Shown: positions 1 through 10,416 of the stretch, piece by piece
Layout of the letters: every line of letters starts with the position of its first letter
Numbering within the stretch: position 1 is the stretch's first letter
NCBI GenBank assembly: GCA_025531455.1
Contig: JAMYHL010000090.1
Span: 1-64,000 of the forward strand
Direction: 5' to 3'
Length of the DNA: 64,000 bases
DNA from: Apiotrichum sp. Y4204
Lineage: Eukaryota; Basidiomycota; Tremellomycetes; Trichosporonales; Trichosporonaceae
Program-made: the position numbers and the translations under genes
Notes under the pieces: model-generated
Database searches by the model: none
Seen by the model: only the letters and a program-made list of their open reading frames with translations
Told to the model about the DNA's origin: nothing

Positions 1-460
1 TACCATCCTAGCTAGAACTACACCATTCGCTACTGTCCTAAGGTCGCGCCGTGCACACCAAGGTACTGCAGTGACAGTTGGCGTCGATGCGCCGGGATGC
101 TTTCCGACAAGAGAAATCACCAAGGGTTTTTCAGAATCAGCCTTCCTGTTGCCCTTGCGCATCATTGCCAAGATTTAGGTGATTCTGCGACGGTCGCACC
201 ACAGAGGGAGGCCGATATCGACGCTAACCAGAAGGACCTTCGGTGCCGGGATTCTGGGGGGACCTTTAATGATTTCGATTACCTCTCTGGTCTTGAAGTA
301 TCCTGGCGTATAAAAGACGACAACAAGCTACCGCCGAATGGCTAACAGAACGAAAATATTCCATCTCCGCCTAGTCTCTAAGGCCACCGATTGAGACTCC
401 GGTTACGGTCGGAGCCCACAGAGGAAACTAGGCATGAAGGAGACTGCAGTCGAATGTAGG
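1..460. other. Gene-free left edge
   Basis: I see no supportable gene here. The only open frame of note (97-345, 82 codons) has mixed codon use and no recognisable domain. The stretch runs into the hairpin at 461. Confidence 0.5.
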
Positions 461-551
461 CAAGTTCGTAGTAGTAATGCAAGATATACATTTCCTCCGT
501 ATTACTACTACACGGAGCAAATGTATATCTTGCATTACTACCACGAACTTG
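461..551. repeat. Near-perfect 91-bp hairpin (inverted repeat)
   Basis: A 33-base left arm (461-493, starting CAAGTTCGTAG) is the reverse complement of the right arm (519-551) with one mismatch. The 25-base loop itself holds a second stem, CTCCG pairing with CGGAG. The arms are AT-richer than the surroundings. It could be a miniature inverted-repeat element, a hairpin RNA precursor or a cruciform. No target-site duplication was obvious. The structure is seen directly; its function is not known. Confidence 0.85.
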
Positions 552-703
552 TCATGTCGTGCTCCTTAACTCCTATGGGGCTCCCTTTCCCGTTTAGAAC
601 TGCGCCGTTTCCTCGCCCATCTGTCCGCTCGTCCACCTCTTCTCCGTCGCATGCCTGTCGGCAGAGCTCGGCGGGAGCGGCCCCCAGGATGACCGACATC
701 GCG

Positions 704-781
704 ACATCGTTGGTGAAACGGTATCATGCGTCGTTGCCATGCAGCCTCGACGCGGCAGGGGTTCGACTCCCTTACGATGTA
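704..781 (+). tRNA. tRNA-Gly (GCC), with a 7-nt intron
   Basis: A full cloverleaf can be drawn. The acceptor stem ACATCGT pairs with ACGATGT over seven base pairs, and the D stem is GTGA/TCAT. The anticodon stem CGTCG/CGACG surrounds TTGCCA plus T, and the T arm is AGGGG-TTCGACT-CCCTT. A73 is the discriminator. The loop is 14 nt, so a 7-nt intron (TGCAGCC) is inferred directly after position 37, the eukaryotic intron site. The A box (TGGTGAAACGG) and B box (GGTTCGACTCC) match Pol III consensus, and a T5 run lies 30 nt downstream. The first pair A1-T72 is unusual for tRNA-Gly, which normally has G1-C72, so a diverged or pseudo-tRNA is possible. Confidence 0.65.
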
Positions 782-810
782 GTGAGCGGCCTAGTCTCGA
801 CTGGTCCTCG

Positions 811-815
811 TTTTT
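811..815 (+). terminator. Pol III T5 terminator of the tRNA-Gly-like gene
   Basis: TTTTT lies 30 nt after the tRNA 3' end and is the first T run of at least four after it. That is what RNA polymerase III needs to stop. Confidence 0.5.
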
Positions 816-1075
816 GTTAGCAGGCAGGTGTTCGAGCTAGCAGCCGCGGTTGCAGCGGGGGCTTGCCTCGCGGCCGAGAGGTCAGAGCTCGGAGCTACCG
901 AGCACGACGGCCCAGGATGAGTATGATTGATATCAGTAGTGACTGGTCGCGCTGGTCGTTATTCTAAATCTCTGGACAGTAACATCAACATAGAGGTTCG
1001 CATTAGCAGGCAATGGTGAGGGCATTGCCTCAACCCCTGACTCCTCACAACCACCACAGATGCATCGCACATAGA
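816..1075. other. Gene-free spacer before DCP2 3' end
   Basis: Nothing supportable is seen. This is the 3' flank of DCP2, and its polyadenylation site probably lies here. Confidence 0.4.
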
Positions 1076-1252
1076 TCATCCACTCGTGCCGTTGATAAGG
1101 CCCAGAAGACCACCGCCGACCGGCGGGCGGGGCACAGGCTGGTGAACCGCCGAGCCCGGCGCGAGGGGCTGCGGCTGCGGGGCCGGGTGGGATGGCATGG
1201 CAGGGGAGGCGGACGCCGGCGGCTGGGGCTGTTGCTGTTGATGCTGCTGATA

Positions 1253-1298
<46 letters not shown>

Positions 1299-3632
1299 TG
1301 TTGCTGCGGCGCGGGATGGTGGGAAGGCGGTCCGCCAGGGCCAGACATAGGCGGGGGACGGGCGCCGTGTATGCCTGGCGGCGGCATGTAGCCTCCACTG
1401 GGAGGGTTCATCGGGAAGGGAGGCGGTCCGTTATAGAACTGGTCGCGCGGCGGGCCAGGGAACTGGGGAAATCCAGGGTTGGAATACATGTTCGGCCCGG
1501 GGTGGTTGTTCGGTGGGCGGCCGCTGGAAGGGCCGTTAGGCATGGGCATGGGTTGGTTGTTGGACATGCCCGGACCGTTGAAGGAGGGCTGCATAGGAGG
1601 GCGGTTGTTGTTGAAAAGCGTTCCCAGCAGGGCACGCTGGTGGTTGTTCACCGGGGGCCGGGGCGGAGTTTGGTTGAAGGTCGGCTGAGGAGGCGAGGAG
1701 AACTGGGGCTGAGGTGGGCGAGGCATCTGTTGTGGCGAGAGATGCGGAGGCATCTGCTGAGCGTTGTAGTACTGCGAACCGACCTCGGAGCGGTCCAGCT
1801 GCGGTGGGGTAAAAGGTGCCCCGCGTGTAGGGGAATCGTTCTGAAAGCGAAGGTTAGATGGGGACGGTGGCTGCCAGCCAGCCTGAGATGGAGGCATGGG
1901 GGGCATGGGTGAGATCATGCCGCTTGCCGGCGACGCGCCGGCCTGTGGGCGGAGATGGAAGCCAGGAGGGGTGGAAGGCGCGGACGGTCCACCCATGAAC
2001 AGCGACTGCAGCAGGGCCTGTTGACGGTTGTGACGCTCGTTGTCGTCCATGGGCGGGGCCGGCGCCGAATGTGAGGTTGCAGGATGCGCCACGGAGTTCG
2101 CTCCGTAAGGAGCCAGACTCGTGCTGCTCGGCTTCGGCGGAGACAGCATTGACAGGAGGCCGGTCTGGTGGTCTGAGCGACTCGCCTGTGGGGGTGTGGC
2201 GGGCGGCGCAGCGTTCTTTGAAGTGGACAGCACCGCCAGCAGTTTCGACTGCTTCGAATCGGGCGGGGGAAGGGATACGTGAGGCGGAGGAGCGGGAGCT
2301 GGGGCAGAAGCAGGAGCAGTAGTCAATCCACTCAAGAGACGGGCAAGAGCATCGTCCTCGCTGGCCTGCGTGACCTGGGTAGACTGTGGCCCCTGATGCT
2401 GTTTCGAAACCGCGCTTGGCTTTGTTGTAGGAGCAGGGTTTAGTCCACCGAACAACTGGTCGAGCGTTTTGGCGTTATCGCTGTCAAGCGCGGTCACGTT
2501 GTCGTCCTTCTTCTGGATAAACTTGCTGAACAGCTGGTCCAGCGCGGTGGTGGGGTGCTGGTGTCCCTCGTGTGAAACGTGTTGGATGACTGGTGTCTTC
2601 GAGGGCTCGTCGTCAAATGTGAACGGCTGCAGCTCGCGTTGGCGCGTAGCCGGCACCGCCTCGCCGCGGCGCTTGGGATACGGATTTATCCCCTGCTTCT
2701 GGAGCCACTTCTTCAGTGGCCCCACGAACGGGGTCACATTGTAGAACTTCTTTTGGCTCTGTCCGGGCGTGCGCTTGGGGCCCTTCTTGTTGGCCCAGGT
2801 CGGGAGGTCCAGGAAGGGGACCCACTCGATGGCGCCGATTTCCTTGCGCGTCTGCGTCTCAAAGACCGTCGACTCGTCAATGCCGCTGACGATGAACATG
2901 GTCACCTCCTGGGCATTGATCTGCGTCTTGACAAAGTCGTTGGGGTTTATCCGCCCGGTGAGATCAAATCCCGTTTCCTCCTCCACCTGGGGGGATCAGG
3001 ATCAGAACACGAACAATGACCAGATCAGGAGATCAGGTTTGCACCAATGTACCGCAGCCATGGCCACGACCAAAGGTTTGGCTCACCTCGCGGATCGCAC
3101 ACGCCACTTCCGACTCTTCCGAGTTAATCTTGCCGCGGGGAAAGCACCATCCGGCATTTGTCTTCCATCCGCGCACCATCAGGACCTTGTCGTGAGTCTT
3201 GTTGATGAGAATGCCGCCGCAGCACGGCACCATCTTCTTGTACGCGCAGTACTCCTCCCACACGGCGTCGTAGTCGATATCTGCGCCGTCGTACAGCGGA
3301 GACGAGGCGATGATCAAATGCGTAAACTGGCGCTGCGACAGGGACGGGAGCAAGGGGTTCAATGGGCGGAGGTAGTCTTCGTAGAACCAATGGGCCTGTT
3401 CTGCTTGCCAGTACAACCGTACGAGCGTCATCTCCTCTTCGGGGAGGTTGGCGAGGAAACGTGCGTTCAGGTCCTCAAGCACCTCCTCAAACGACATGTC
3501 GCGAAAGATGTTGTCTGCCTCGTCATTGTCGTCGTCGTCCATTCCTGCAGCGGCCGATGGCCCTGCTGTTGCCGGAAGTGGTGGCTGCATCATATGCGGC
3601 GGCGGATTGCGTTGTGGTGTACCCATAGCCAT
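1076..3632 (-). CDS. DCP2: mRNA-decapping enzyme subunit 2 (Nudix hydrolase)
   Basis: DCP2 hydrolyses the m7G cap to commit mRNA to 5'-3' decay in the cytoplasm and P-bodies. There are two exons, 3632-3087 and 2986-1076, giving 818 aa. The 100-bp intron (3086-2987) falls inside the Nudix box. Once joined, the box reads G-x5-E-x7-REVEEETGF and matches the catalytic consensus exactly. Residues about 35-100 form the helical Dcp2 N-terminal domain, and Box B follows the Nudix fold. The long C-terminal half is disordered. It carries repeated short leucine-rich motifs (LDQLFSKF, LDQLFGGL, LARLLSGL, ALLQSLF, ALLGTLF, LLGLING), which in fungi are known to bind Edc3/Pat1-type activators. A polyglutamine tract lies near the C-terminus. 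I start at MAMGTPQ. The frame is open upstream but non-coding in character. Confidence 0.93.
1228..1307. repeat. CTG/CAG trinucleotide repeat (polyQ in DCP2)
   Basis: On the plus strand this is an interrupted (CTG)n run with TTG, TGA and AAT interruptions near its ends. The purest part is about 1253-1293. On the minus strand it encodes the DCP2 polyQ/His tract, so its length probably varies between strains. Confidence 0.9.
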
Positions 3633-4632
3633 CGTGGCAGAACCGAAGGAGTCGGGGAACGCGGAAACGAGGAGGAAGGGAACGGTGGCGCTAAGCGAAT
3701 GGTGTCCTGGCAGTCCAAGTTGATCTTCAAGAACAAACGTGTGCCCAGTGTTGTGTGTGTGGTTGCTGCTGCTGATATACGAGCTGCCCCGTCTCGCGTC
3801 TCGCGTGTAGATGCTGAGCGGGTAAGGAGTAAAGGAGGTGAGAGATGGAAAGGGTGATGGATGGCCCAAGTCGTGACTGATGTTGATAATGGTGAATGAA
3901 TGAGAAACACCAGTCCCCGTCCGTCTTGGCTGAAAGCACGTCGCGACGCGGACGCCGAGAGGCCGGGGCACGGGGCATGGCGACCCGTTCAACTTTACGT
4001 AACAGGAAAGTTGGCCATGAGAGCTTTGAAGTTCTGGAATCCGGTGACCTGGAATCGCGTCGGATTAATCACGTGACACTCACATACGCGCCAACAACGG
4101 GGTTGACGATGGTGAGCTGGTGTCTCAGTTTGCTACTTGCTCAAGTTCAAAGTCCCCACAATCCATCCTCTTCGTCTCATCGCAGCAACAAACACATCTG
4201 GCGAGGAAACATTGGCGCTGCGGCGAACCAGCAACTCATCCCCGTTCGCACCCTGGTCCTGAAGACAATGCACAGGAAAATCTAACCGTAACGAGCATGG
4301 ACCAAGCTTCATGGCGTGCCCACACGATCTGACCCCAAACGCAACTGACCGCAACATTGAGAACGTACAGCCAGATTGAAGCACGAACCATGACACTCGA
4401 AACGTGGTTTCCGAACTCTTCAACGAGCTGCGTGGCGATGTGCCAGCTTCGTCTTGCTGTCTCGTTTTGCTTATCTCGCCAGAACATCCAATCGGCAGGA
4501 AACCCACCCCGTTGACCCCCCGTCTCCGTTTCAAGCCCTTCTAGCGCGCGACCTCGTCTCTCCGTAAGCCGTTGCCTCCCGTAACAGCACGGCAGGTCCC
4601 AGTCGTCCAAAGACATCCAAAAAGGGATAGAA
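3633..4632. other. Intergenic, DCP2 upstream region
   Basis: This holds the DCP2 5' UTR and promoter, with pyrimidine-rich stretches on the coding strand. The ORFs here (for example 4236-4655 minus) lack domains and codon bias. I see no gene. Confidence 0.5.
4619..4623 (-). terminator. Pol III T5 terminator of tRNA-Phe
   Basis: Five As on the plus strand are TTTTT on the coding strand, about 9 nt past the tRNA 3' end. Confidence 0.7.
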
Positions 4633-4718
4633 TGGAGCCAGGGTGGATCGAACACCCGACCTAGCGATATGATAACTGATACTTCAGTCGCTCGCTCTCC
4701 CAGCTGAGCTATGTCTCC
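4633..4718 (-). tRNA. tRNA-Phe (GAA) with a 13-nt intron
   Basis: Read on the minus strand, the acceptor stem is GGAGACA/TGGCTCC with one A-G mismatch. The D arm is GCTC...GAGC, the anticodon stem AGCGA/TCGCT and the T arm GGGTG-TTCGATC-CACCC. The loop CTGAAG gives anticodon GAA. A 13-nt intron (4681-4669) follows position 37, where eukaryotic tRNA endonuclease cuts, and A38 resumes at 4668. The discriminator is A (4633). The A box and B box are intact, and a T5 terminator follows. Confidence 0.93.
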
Positions 4719-5307
4719 TTCTGTTCACGAAGATCGCGGCGATCGTCACGTGATACGTCACTGGAGGCAATCGGGCGACGAAGACCAAAGAGCGACGGCG
4801 TGAATGAGCTGACGACAGACGCATTGAGGAGATTGGGATATGGTAGTTGAAAGAAGTTGCAACTCCAGTAGATTCCAGTGTTGATTCCAGTAGGGTTTGG
4901 CTTACTTCACTCACCGGGTCACATCCGTGCGTCTGTTAAGCATGCCGACCCTAACGAACATGACTACGCTTGGGCGTTTGTTCCTGTCTCCCCTCAAGGT
5001 TCGCGGTCAGCTCGCACGGCTTGCTCAATAGTCTCAGCATCACTGATAAACATAGTTGGGCCTGCATCTGTGGTATGTACGGAGTATTACTGATTACTGC
5101 TCTCTCTGAGCATGGGGTGACAGGGAACCACGGCGCGCACCAGGCGCACAGCGGGAGAGGTTGGTGCAGGGAATATGATGGGTTAGTATGGGGGGTAATG
5201 TGCAGAGTGTATCCATGACGGTCGTCCGTCGGTCGTCGGGTGCAATCGTACAAGCCTTCAAAGGTCGTCGGCAGAGTCTATAATGGCGCTCCTCGTTCGT
5301 TTTCGTT
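4719..5307. other. Intergenic, tRNA-Phe upstream / chitinase 3' flank
   Basis: No gene is supported. The ORFs in this stretch are short and lack domains. Confidence 0.5.
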
Positions 5308-7560
5308 TTAGATGCCCATGGCGGCGCGCACAGTTGCGCTGAGCGGGAAGCCGCCGTTGACGTACTCGGCATCAAGCGACCAGATGGAGGCGCCACGGAG
5401 ACCAGCCTGCTTGGCAAACTGACCCTTGAGGTTGAGGGACTCAAAGTCGTCGTACGTCACAATCTGCCCAGACGCGGTAGACTTGAGCCAAGGTGTCGAC
5501 GAGCAGTCGTCCCAGTTGCGGACAAAGCCACCGGCACCGACGTATTGACCGTTCTCATAGCGGAGGGCGCCCTGCTCGATGAGGCTGGCAAAGGTGATCT
5601 GTCCGCTGGTGGTACCGCCCTCCGAGTTGCGGAGAGTGAGCGACTGGCGCTTCTCCAGGAGGGAGGCTTTCGGCGCACGCGGCCAGACAGTGTTGTCACG
5701 GCCGTAGAGGTGGGTAGCGGAAGAGCGCTGCAGGTAACCGTAGCCAGGAACACCGAGGGTGATCTTGTGGGCGGGCATTCCGGCAGCGGTCCACGAAGCA
5801 ACAGCGGCGTAGGCATTGGCAGTGGGCTGCGAGGAGGTGCCGCATCCGTTGTTCAGGGGGGCGTTGGGACCGGGGTTGCTGGACGAGCCCCAGATGTCGT
5901 AGTTCATGATGAGGATCCAGTCAAAGATATCCGCAAAGTCCGACACATCCGGAAGCGGGTTGCCGTCGGGACCGTAGAAGGGCCACACCTGGGTCGCGGC
6001 GGTGATGAGCTTGTCGGGAAGCGCTGCACGGAGCTGACGAAGGAAGATGAGGAAGTTGGCCGAGTCGTCGGGCGAGACAATGTTGCCGGCGGCACCCATG
6101 GCTCCGGGGTACTCCCAGTCAAGATCAACACCGTCAAGGTTGTAGTGGTCGACCATCTGGACAAGACTCTGAACGAAGGCCGAGCGAAGCTGCGAGCTGG
6201 CGACAAGTGGCGAGAAGTTGGCCGAGCCAGTCCATCCTCCGACCGAAACGACGACCCTCTTACCGGCGTTGTGGGCACTGGTGACGAGGCGCGAGAGGAT
6301 CTGGTTGTTGTTACCGAAAGACATCGAACCGTCAGACCTGGGCTCGGAGAAGGCGTAGAAGATAACGTCAAAGACGTTCCAGTCAACATTCTCGGGAGGA
6401 AGGATGTTGGAAGTCCAGTCGGCGTAGTAACCGTTCATCAGAACCTCCCCGCTGTTCGTGGGCCGAGGAGCCTGGGAGCTGGTGGACGAAGGGGCAGTAG
6501 ACGACTCAGAAGGCTCGACCGAGGAGGTGGCAGTGGGCTCAACTGACTCGGTAGTAGACTCAGTGGGCTCATCCGAAGGAGATGGAGACTCGGAGGGTGC
6601 CTCAGTGGCGGAAGCCGAGGGGACGTAAGACGAGGTGGCAGTCGGGAAGGCGCTGTCGGTGGGGGAAGCAGAGACCGACGACGAATGCCAGTGGTGCCAC
6701 GAGCGAGTGGACGACGACGAAGTCCACCACTCTGAGGAGGACGCCTCAGTCGAAGTTGCCGAAGGGGTTTCGGTGGGTTCGCCCGTCTCCGAAGCGGAAG
6801 GCATCGACTCAGAGGACGAGCAGTCGGATGTCGAAGCCGAGTGGTGAGCCGAATGGGTAGACGAGGCGGAAGGGCCAGGCGTCTCGGTGGCACTCGGCTC
6901 CTCAGACGAGGAAGGCTCCCCCGATGAGGTCGGTTCCACAGAGGACGTGGGTTCGACAGAAGAGGTAGGCTCGCCCGAAGACGACGGTGCCTCCGACGAG
7001 GTAGGTGACTCCGAGGCGGACGCAGACTCTGAAGGACCAGCCTCCGAGGAAGTCGCGGATGGCGCGCCAGTCGCCGATGGGGTGTGGGATTCTTCGCAGT
7101 CATCCGAAGACGAAGCAGTACTTGAGGGTTCAGCCGATGCCGAGGGGTCAGCCGAGGGGTCGGCCGAGGTGGTAGCGGTGGGCTCGGGGTAGTTCTCCGT
7201 GTGGGTGACCCAGACGGTGTTGGTGGACGTCATGGGGACGACGACTGTTGTGGTGGTGGAAATGGGCACACCGCGCTCGTCGAGCACCACAAAGCCGTAG
7301 TCATCGCGCACGTAGTCGTATCCCTCGGGAGCAGGGGTTGGCTCAGGAACGGGGACGCGCTTCACGTTCTTCTGGTACGAGTAGCGGTGCTGGTTTGCGA
7401 CGTAGTGAGAGCCACCGAGCGGGTCGGCCTCTGGGGCGGGAGCTGGGTTGGGCTCGGCATTGCGCTTGCCAAGAGACTTCTGTATCGCAACGTAGTGGGA
7501 GCCGCCAAGGGCGTCGGCGCCCGCGAGGAGCGGAAGGAGAAGAGCGAGATGCGCGAACAT
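5308..7560 (-). CDS. Secreted GH18 chitinase with Ser/Thr-rich stalk and Kex2-flanked N-terminal repeats
   Basis: A single exon encodes 750 aa. The signal peptide is residues 1-17. Residues 18-68 hold two copies of LGGSHYVA, each followed by a dibasic KR (32-33 and 67-68). A Ser/Thr/Glu/Pro-rich, probably O-glycosylated region spans about 100-370. The GH18 barrel runs from about 375 to the end, with SVGGW and the catalytic DGVDLDWE motif (general acid Glu near 480). It should cleave beta-1,4-linked N-acetylglucosamine in the cell wall, for example at septation. No C-terminal GPI signal or chitin-binding module was seen. The order, low-complexity stalk before catalytic domain, is the reverse of yeast Cts1. 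The start at 7560 is fixed by the signal peptide. Confidence 0.92.
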   Translation of the reverse strand: MFAHLALLLPLLAGADALGGSHYVAIQKSLGKRNAEPNPAPAPEADPLGGSHYVANQHRYSYQKNVKRVPVPEPTPAPEGYDYVRDDYGFVVLDERGVPISTTTTVVVPMTSTNTVWVTHTENYPEPTATTSADPSADPSASAEPSSTASSSDDCEESHTPSATGAPSATSSEAGPSESASASESPTSSEAPSSSGEPTSSVEPTSSVEPTSSGEPSSSEEPSATETPGPSASSTHSAHHSASTSDCSSSESMPSASETGEPTETPSATSTEASSSEWWTSSSSTRSWHHWHSSSVSASPTDSAFPTATSSYVPSASATEAPSESPSPSDEPTESTTESVEPTATSSVEPSESSTAPSSTSSQAPRPTNSGEVLMNGYYADWTSNILPPENVDWNVFDVIFYAFSEPRSDGSMSFGNNNQILSRLVTSAHNAGKRVVVSVGGWTGSANFSPLVASSQLRSAFVQSLVQMVDHYNLDGVDLDWEYPGAMGAAGNIVSPDDSANFLIFLRQLRAALPDKLITAATQVWPFYGPDGNPLPDVSDFADIFDWILIMNYDIWGSSSNPGPNAPLNNGCGTSSQPTANAYAAVASWTAAGMPAHKITLGVPGYGYLQRSSATHLYGRDNTVWPRAPKASLLEKRQSLTLRNSEGGTTSGQITFASLIEQGALRYENGQYVGAGGFVRNWDDCSSTPWLKSTASGQIVTYDDFESLNLKGQFAKQAGLRGASIWSLDAEYVNGGFPLSATVRAAMGI

Positions 7561-10416
7561 GGCTGATGATCACTCGATAAGAGAGGGACAAGTGACCGGA
7601 AAGGGTGGTTTACAAGGTACTGCTTGGCTGGGTGGAAAACTCTGCGAGCTCTGCTCGATGGAAGACCGGCTTCCGAGATCAGAGAGAAGGAGACGTTAGG
7701 ATGCCGCAGGCGTCGTTGGCGTCAAAAGGACAGGATGCACAGCAACCTGATGGGAGGAGGGGTGGTGTTGTGGGAGTGGAGAAAAGGAGAAAGAGAATGA
7801 GATACCGGGGGAGGCAGAGTTTATATTGTTGTTGTTGTTCGGCATCCCCTCTCGCACCCCGGCATGGTAGCGCAAAAGTCTCCTGGCCCGAGAAAGCCTA
7901 ATCACGAGAGGTGGACGAGAGATCAGTTCCTGCTGCTCCCCTGCTGCAATTTCCCAGAGCTGCGCTTCTCGCCTCACGCGCAGCACTAGAGAGAGAGAGA
8001 GAATATGGGAGAGCACGTAAGCCATACTCTGCGTACTCTGGTACTGGACCCCACATCGGCATAACGCCCATCCCATCTACTGGCCGTCCATCAGGGCTTG
8101 GCGCCGGCGCAATGAACAAGAGGCTGGACAGCTGGAACGGGGGGCGTTCCGGGAGTGTCTCGATGACGGCGAGCACGGCCTGCGGGGTGACCGTGTTGTG
8201 CTTCTCGCGCTTCCCGGGATCTGGTGCCCTGTGGCAGCGATGGCAGCGGCCCTGCGGCACTGCGGTGCTGCTGGTCGGACATTAGTGCGTCCTGGAACGG
8301 GGGATGAAATGCATTAACACTCTTCCCTTACCCTGCGCAGCGCACCGGACGGATGAGAAGCAAGGTGCTATACAAGACAGGCAGCGGCGCCAGCGAGATG
8401 GCTGGTCGTTGAATTCTGGCGTTTGACTGAATACCACAGGGTATCGGGGGGGATGGCTCGTCGGACGGGTTTGCATGCTATTTTGCTATTCACGCAGGCC
8501 GGGCAGGCGCTCTTCTCATTGTCTTTTAAGGGGAGGAACAGGAGGGAATGGGGACCGTTGTGCGTGCTGCTGCGTGATGGTGCCGAGAAGACGGGAGAAA
8601 GGGAGGGAGAGTAGGAGAGTCACCATCGGGAATAATGAAAGGGGCAGGAACCAGAGAAGAGAGAGAAAAAATAAACTTCTGCTCCTGCTCCACGTACGTC
8701 GAAAAATAAAAGAAAGAAATCAAGCGCGTAAACACGTACCACCCACTCCAGCCACAACAGCGTCGACTCCTCTTCCCTGGCGCCCACATGCCTTTCTGCA
8801 CCAATGCACATGGTACAAGCCAAGACGCCAGCGAGCGCCGAGCCTTGATGAATGTACGCCCATTCGTCCGCGATTGCTTGGCTTGATTAGGTTCGAACCT
8901 CCAGCTTCCTGCACGTCATGCACGGCCACTTGATGTACCTCCTCGGGCCGTGCCCCTCCCCATGCGCCGCAATCCTTCGAAGTGCACGGGCAGTGTGGCA
9001 CAGAACACTCTTTGCACAGTGCGCACACCCGGCGGAAGCCATAGAACAGCCCGTGCGCGAGCCTGCAGGAAGCCCCGCAAACACACAAGCGAGGGCTAAA
9101 CATGGCCAGCTCGGCGAGGGACGAATGGCGGTGGAACAAATGAGATGGCACGCGGCGCCGCGCCGCGCCATCAATGTCGAGATCTCGGCGCGCAGTGGCA
9201 AGCACATCTAGGATCCAGGACCAGGACCGAGCATCGAGGAACGTATGGGGTATGAGGCCGCTGGAAACGGCAGAACGGGAACAGGGGAAACGGGGTCGTG
9301 TCGGGCTTCGGGGGTCGTCACTCTTCCGGTACTCGTATTTACGGTAGGATGCATGTCCGACTGGCGGAAACGCTGCTCGGTACCTGGGTTCCTTTCTGCG
9401 ATGTGTGCTGCTATGCACTTGTGTACTTGTGGAGAGCAACGTCCTTCGCCGGGGACTGTGGATTGTGAAGCCCGAGATGTGCAATCCATTCCACTATCCC
9501 AGGGCAGCCAGCAGCAACGCGTACCTGCCCGCCGCCGTAATGCAACAATGTAAACACGGACAAGCACCATGGGTCTCGTGATACCGAGAGATATGCATCT
9601 CTGTGCACGGCATCGTGTTGGCACCATGTTGGCATCGTGTGGGCATGTAATTAACCATGCATGCTGTCTTGCGTGTGCATGATGTACAATCAGTAAGCGA
9701 GGTCCCGGTACGTGAACCTGAGGCACGTTCTCAGCCACGAGCCATAACGGCCATAACAGCTCAATCAGGCCCGACAGCCACGATTGCAGCGATCCTCAAT
9801 CTCGATGGCTCAGCAGCGCGGCGGCATGTCCGTCCACATCTCTCTGAGGCTCCGATGGTATCCCAATGGCGACTAGGACCAGCTGATTATGTACCGTACT
9901 TGTTACGGACACACACAAATGCCGAGTGGCAGGCGAAGAGCGTGACTAAACCAACCTGAGTGCGGGACCGACCATTCCTGTTGACCCTCGTATCGCATAT
10001 TTGTGTGTGATCCTCAAACCAGGCGCGATGAGAGGCACGCTGACCACTGGGGGTGATTCTGGGAGGCAAGCCAGAAGTCAGAGGGGCGGCCAGTGCACGG
10101 TATAGAAGCTGAACATCCAAGAAGAGGCGCCCGAGAGGACAGGATGTTTTATTCGAATGGAAACAGCCATACCACCAGCTGGCAGCACAATTACGGTATG
10201 CACATCTAAACGGTATCAAACGGCTGAGGACACCGACCGCCCAGAGGTGACCGTTTCGTATCCGAAGTTCTGGAGGCCATCCGCTCCTCTGAACTACTTG
10301 TTGAATGAGGTGCAAAGCTCGAAATGATGCCAGAGTGAGAACAGCACAAAACTCTAACAAACGTTCATGTGGCTACAATCACTACATGTCTGCTGCTGCC
10401 GTTCCAGTCAATGTGT
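7561..10416. other. Gene-poor intergenic region
   Basis: The chitinase promoter lies at the left. A TATA-like TTTATATT near 7819-7826 (plus-strand reading) sits about 260 bp from its start. Short imperfect repeats of GGCATCGTGT occur at about 9609-9646. Apart from the Cys-rich candidate at 8720-9103 no coding region is convincing. Confidence 0.5.
8720..9103 (-). CDS. Candidate small Cys-rich protein (unrecognised)
   Basis: I do not recognise this. An ATG at 9103 opens a 127-codon frame whose first 45 residues hold about nine cysteines (LCVCGASC, then VCALCKEC, HCPC, KDCGAWG). That spacing suggests a zinc-binding or disulphide-rich fold. Codons in this part are mostly G/C-ending, unlike the rest of the frame. 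A possible 30-bp intron (GTACAT...GTGCAG) follows the GARPEE residues. It may be a short gene, a relic or chance. Confidence 0.28.
   Translation of the reverse strand: MFSPRLCVCGASCRLAHGLFYGFRRVCALCKECSVPHCPCTSKDCGAWGGARPEEVHQVAVHDVQEAGGSNLIKPSNRGRMGVHSSRLGARWRLGLYHVHWCRKACGRQGRGVDAVVAGVGGTCLRA

Noticed and set aside
1013..1912. 299-codon plus-strand ORF with a poly-Leu run
   Set aside because: It is antisense to the DCP2 polyQ region; the leucines are the CTG repeat read in another frame.
5545..6546. 333-codon plus-strand ORF
   Set aside because: It is antisense to the GH18 domain of the chitinase and is open only because of that gene's codon bias.
8880..8905. B-box-like GGTTCGAACC
   Set aside because: No flanking stem pairs and no A box upstream, so it is not a tRNA.
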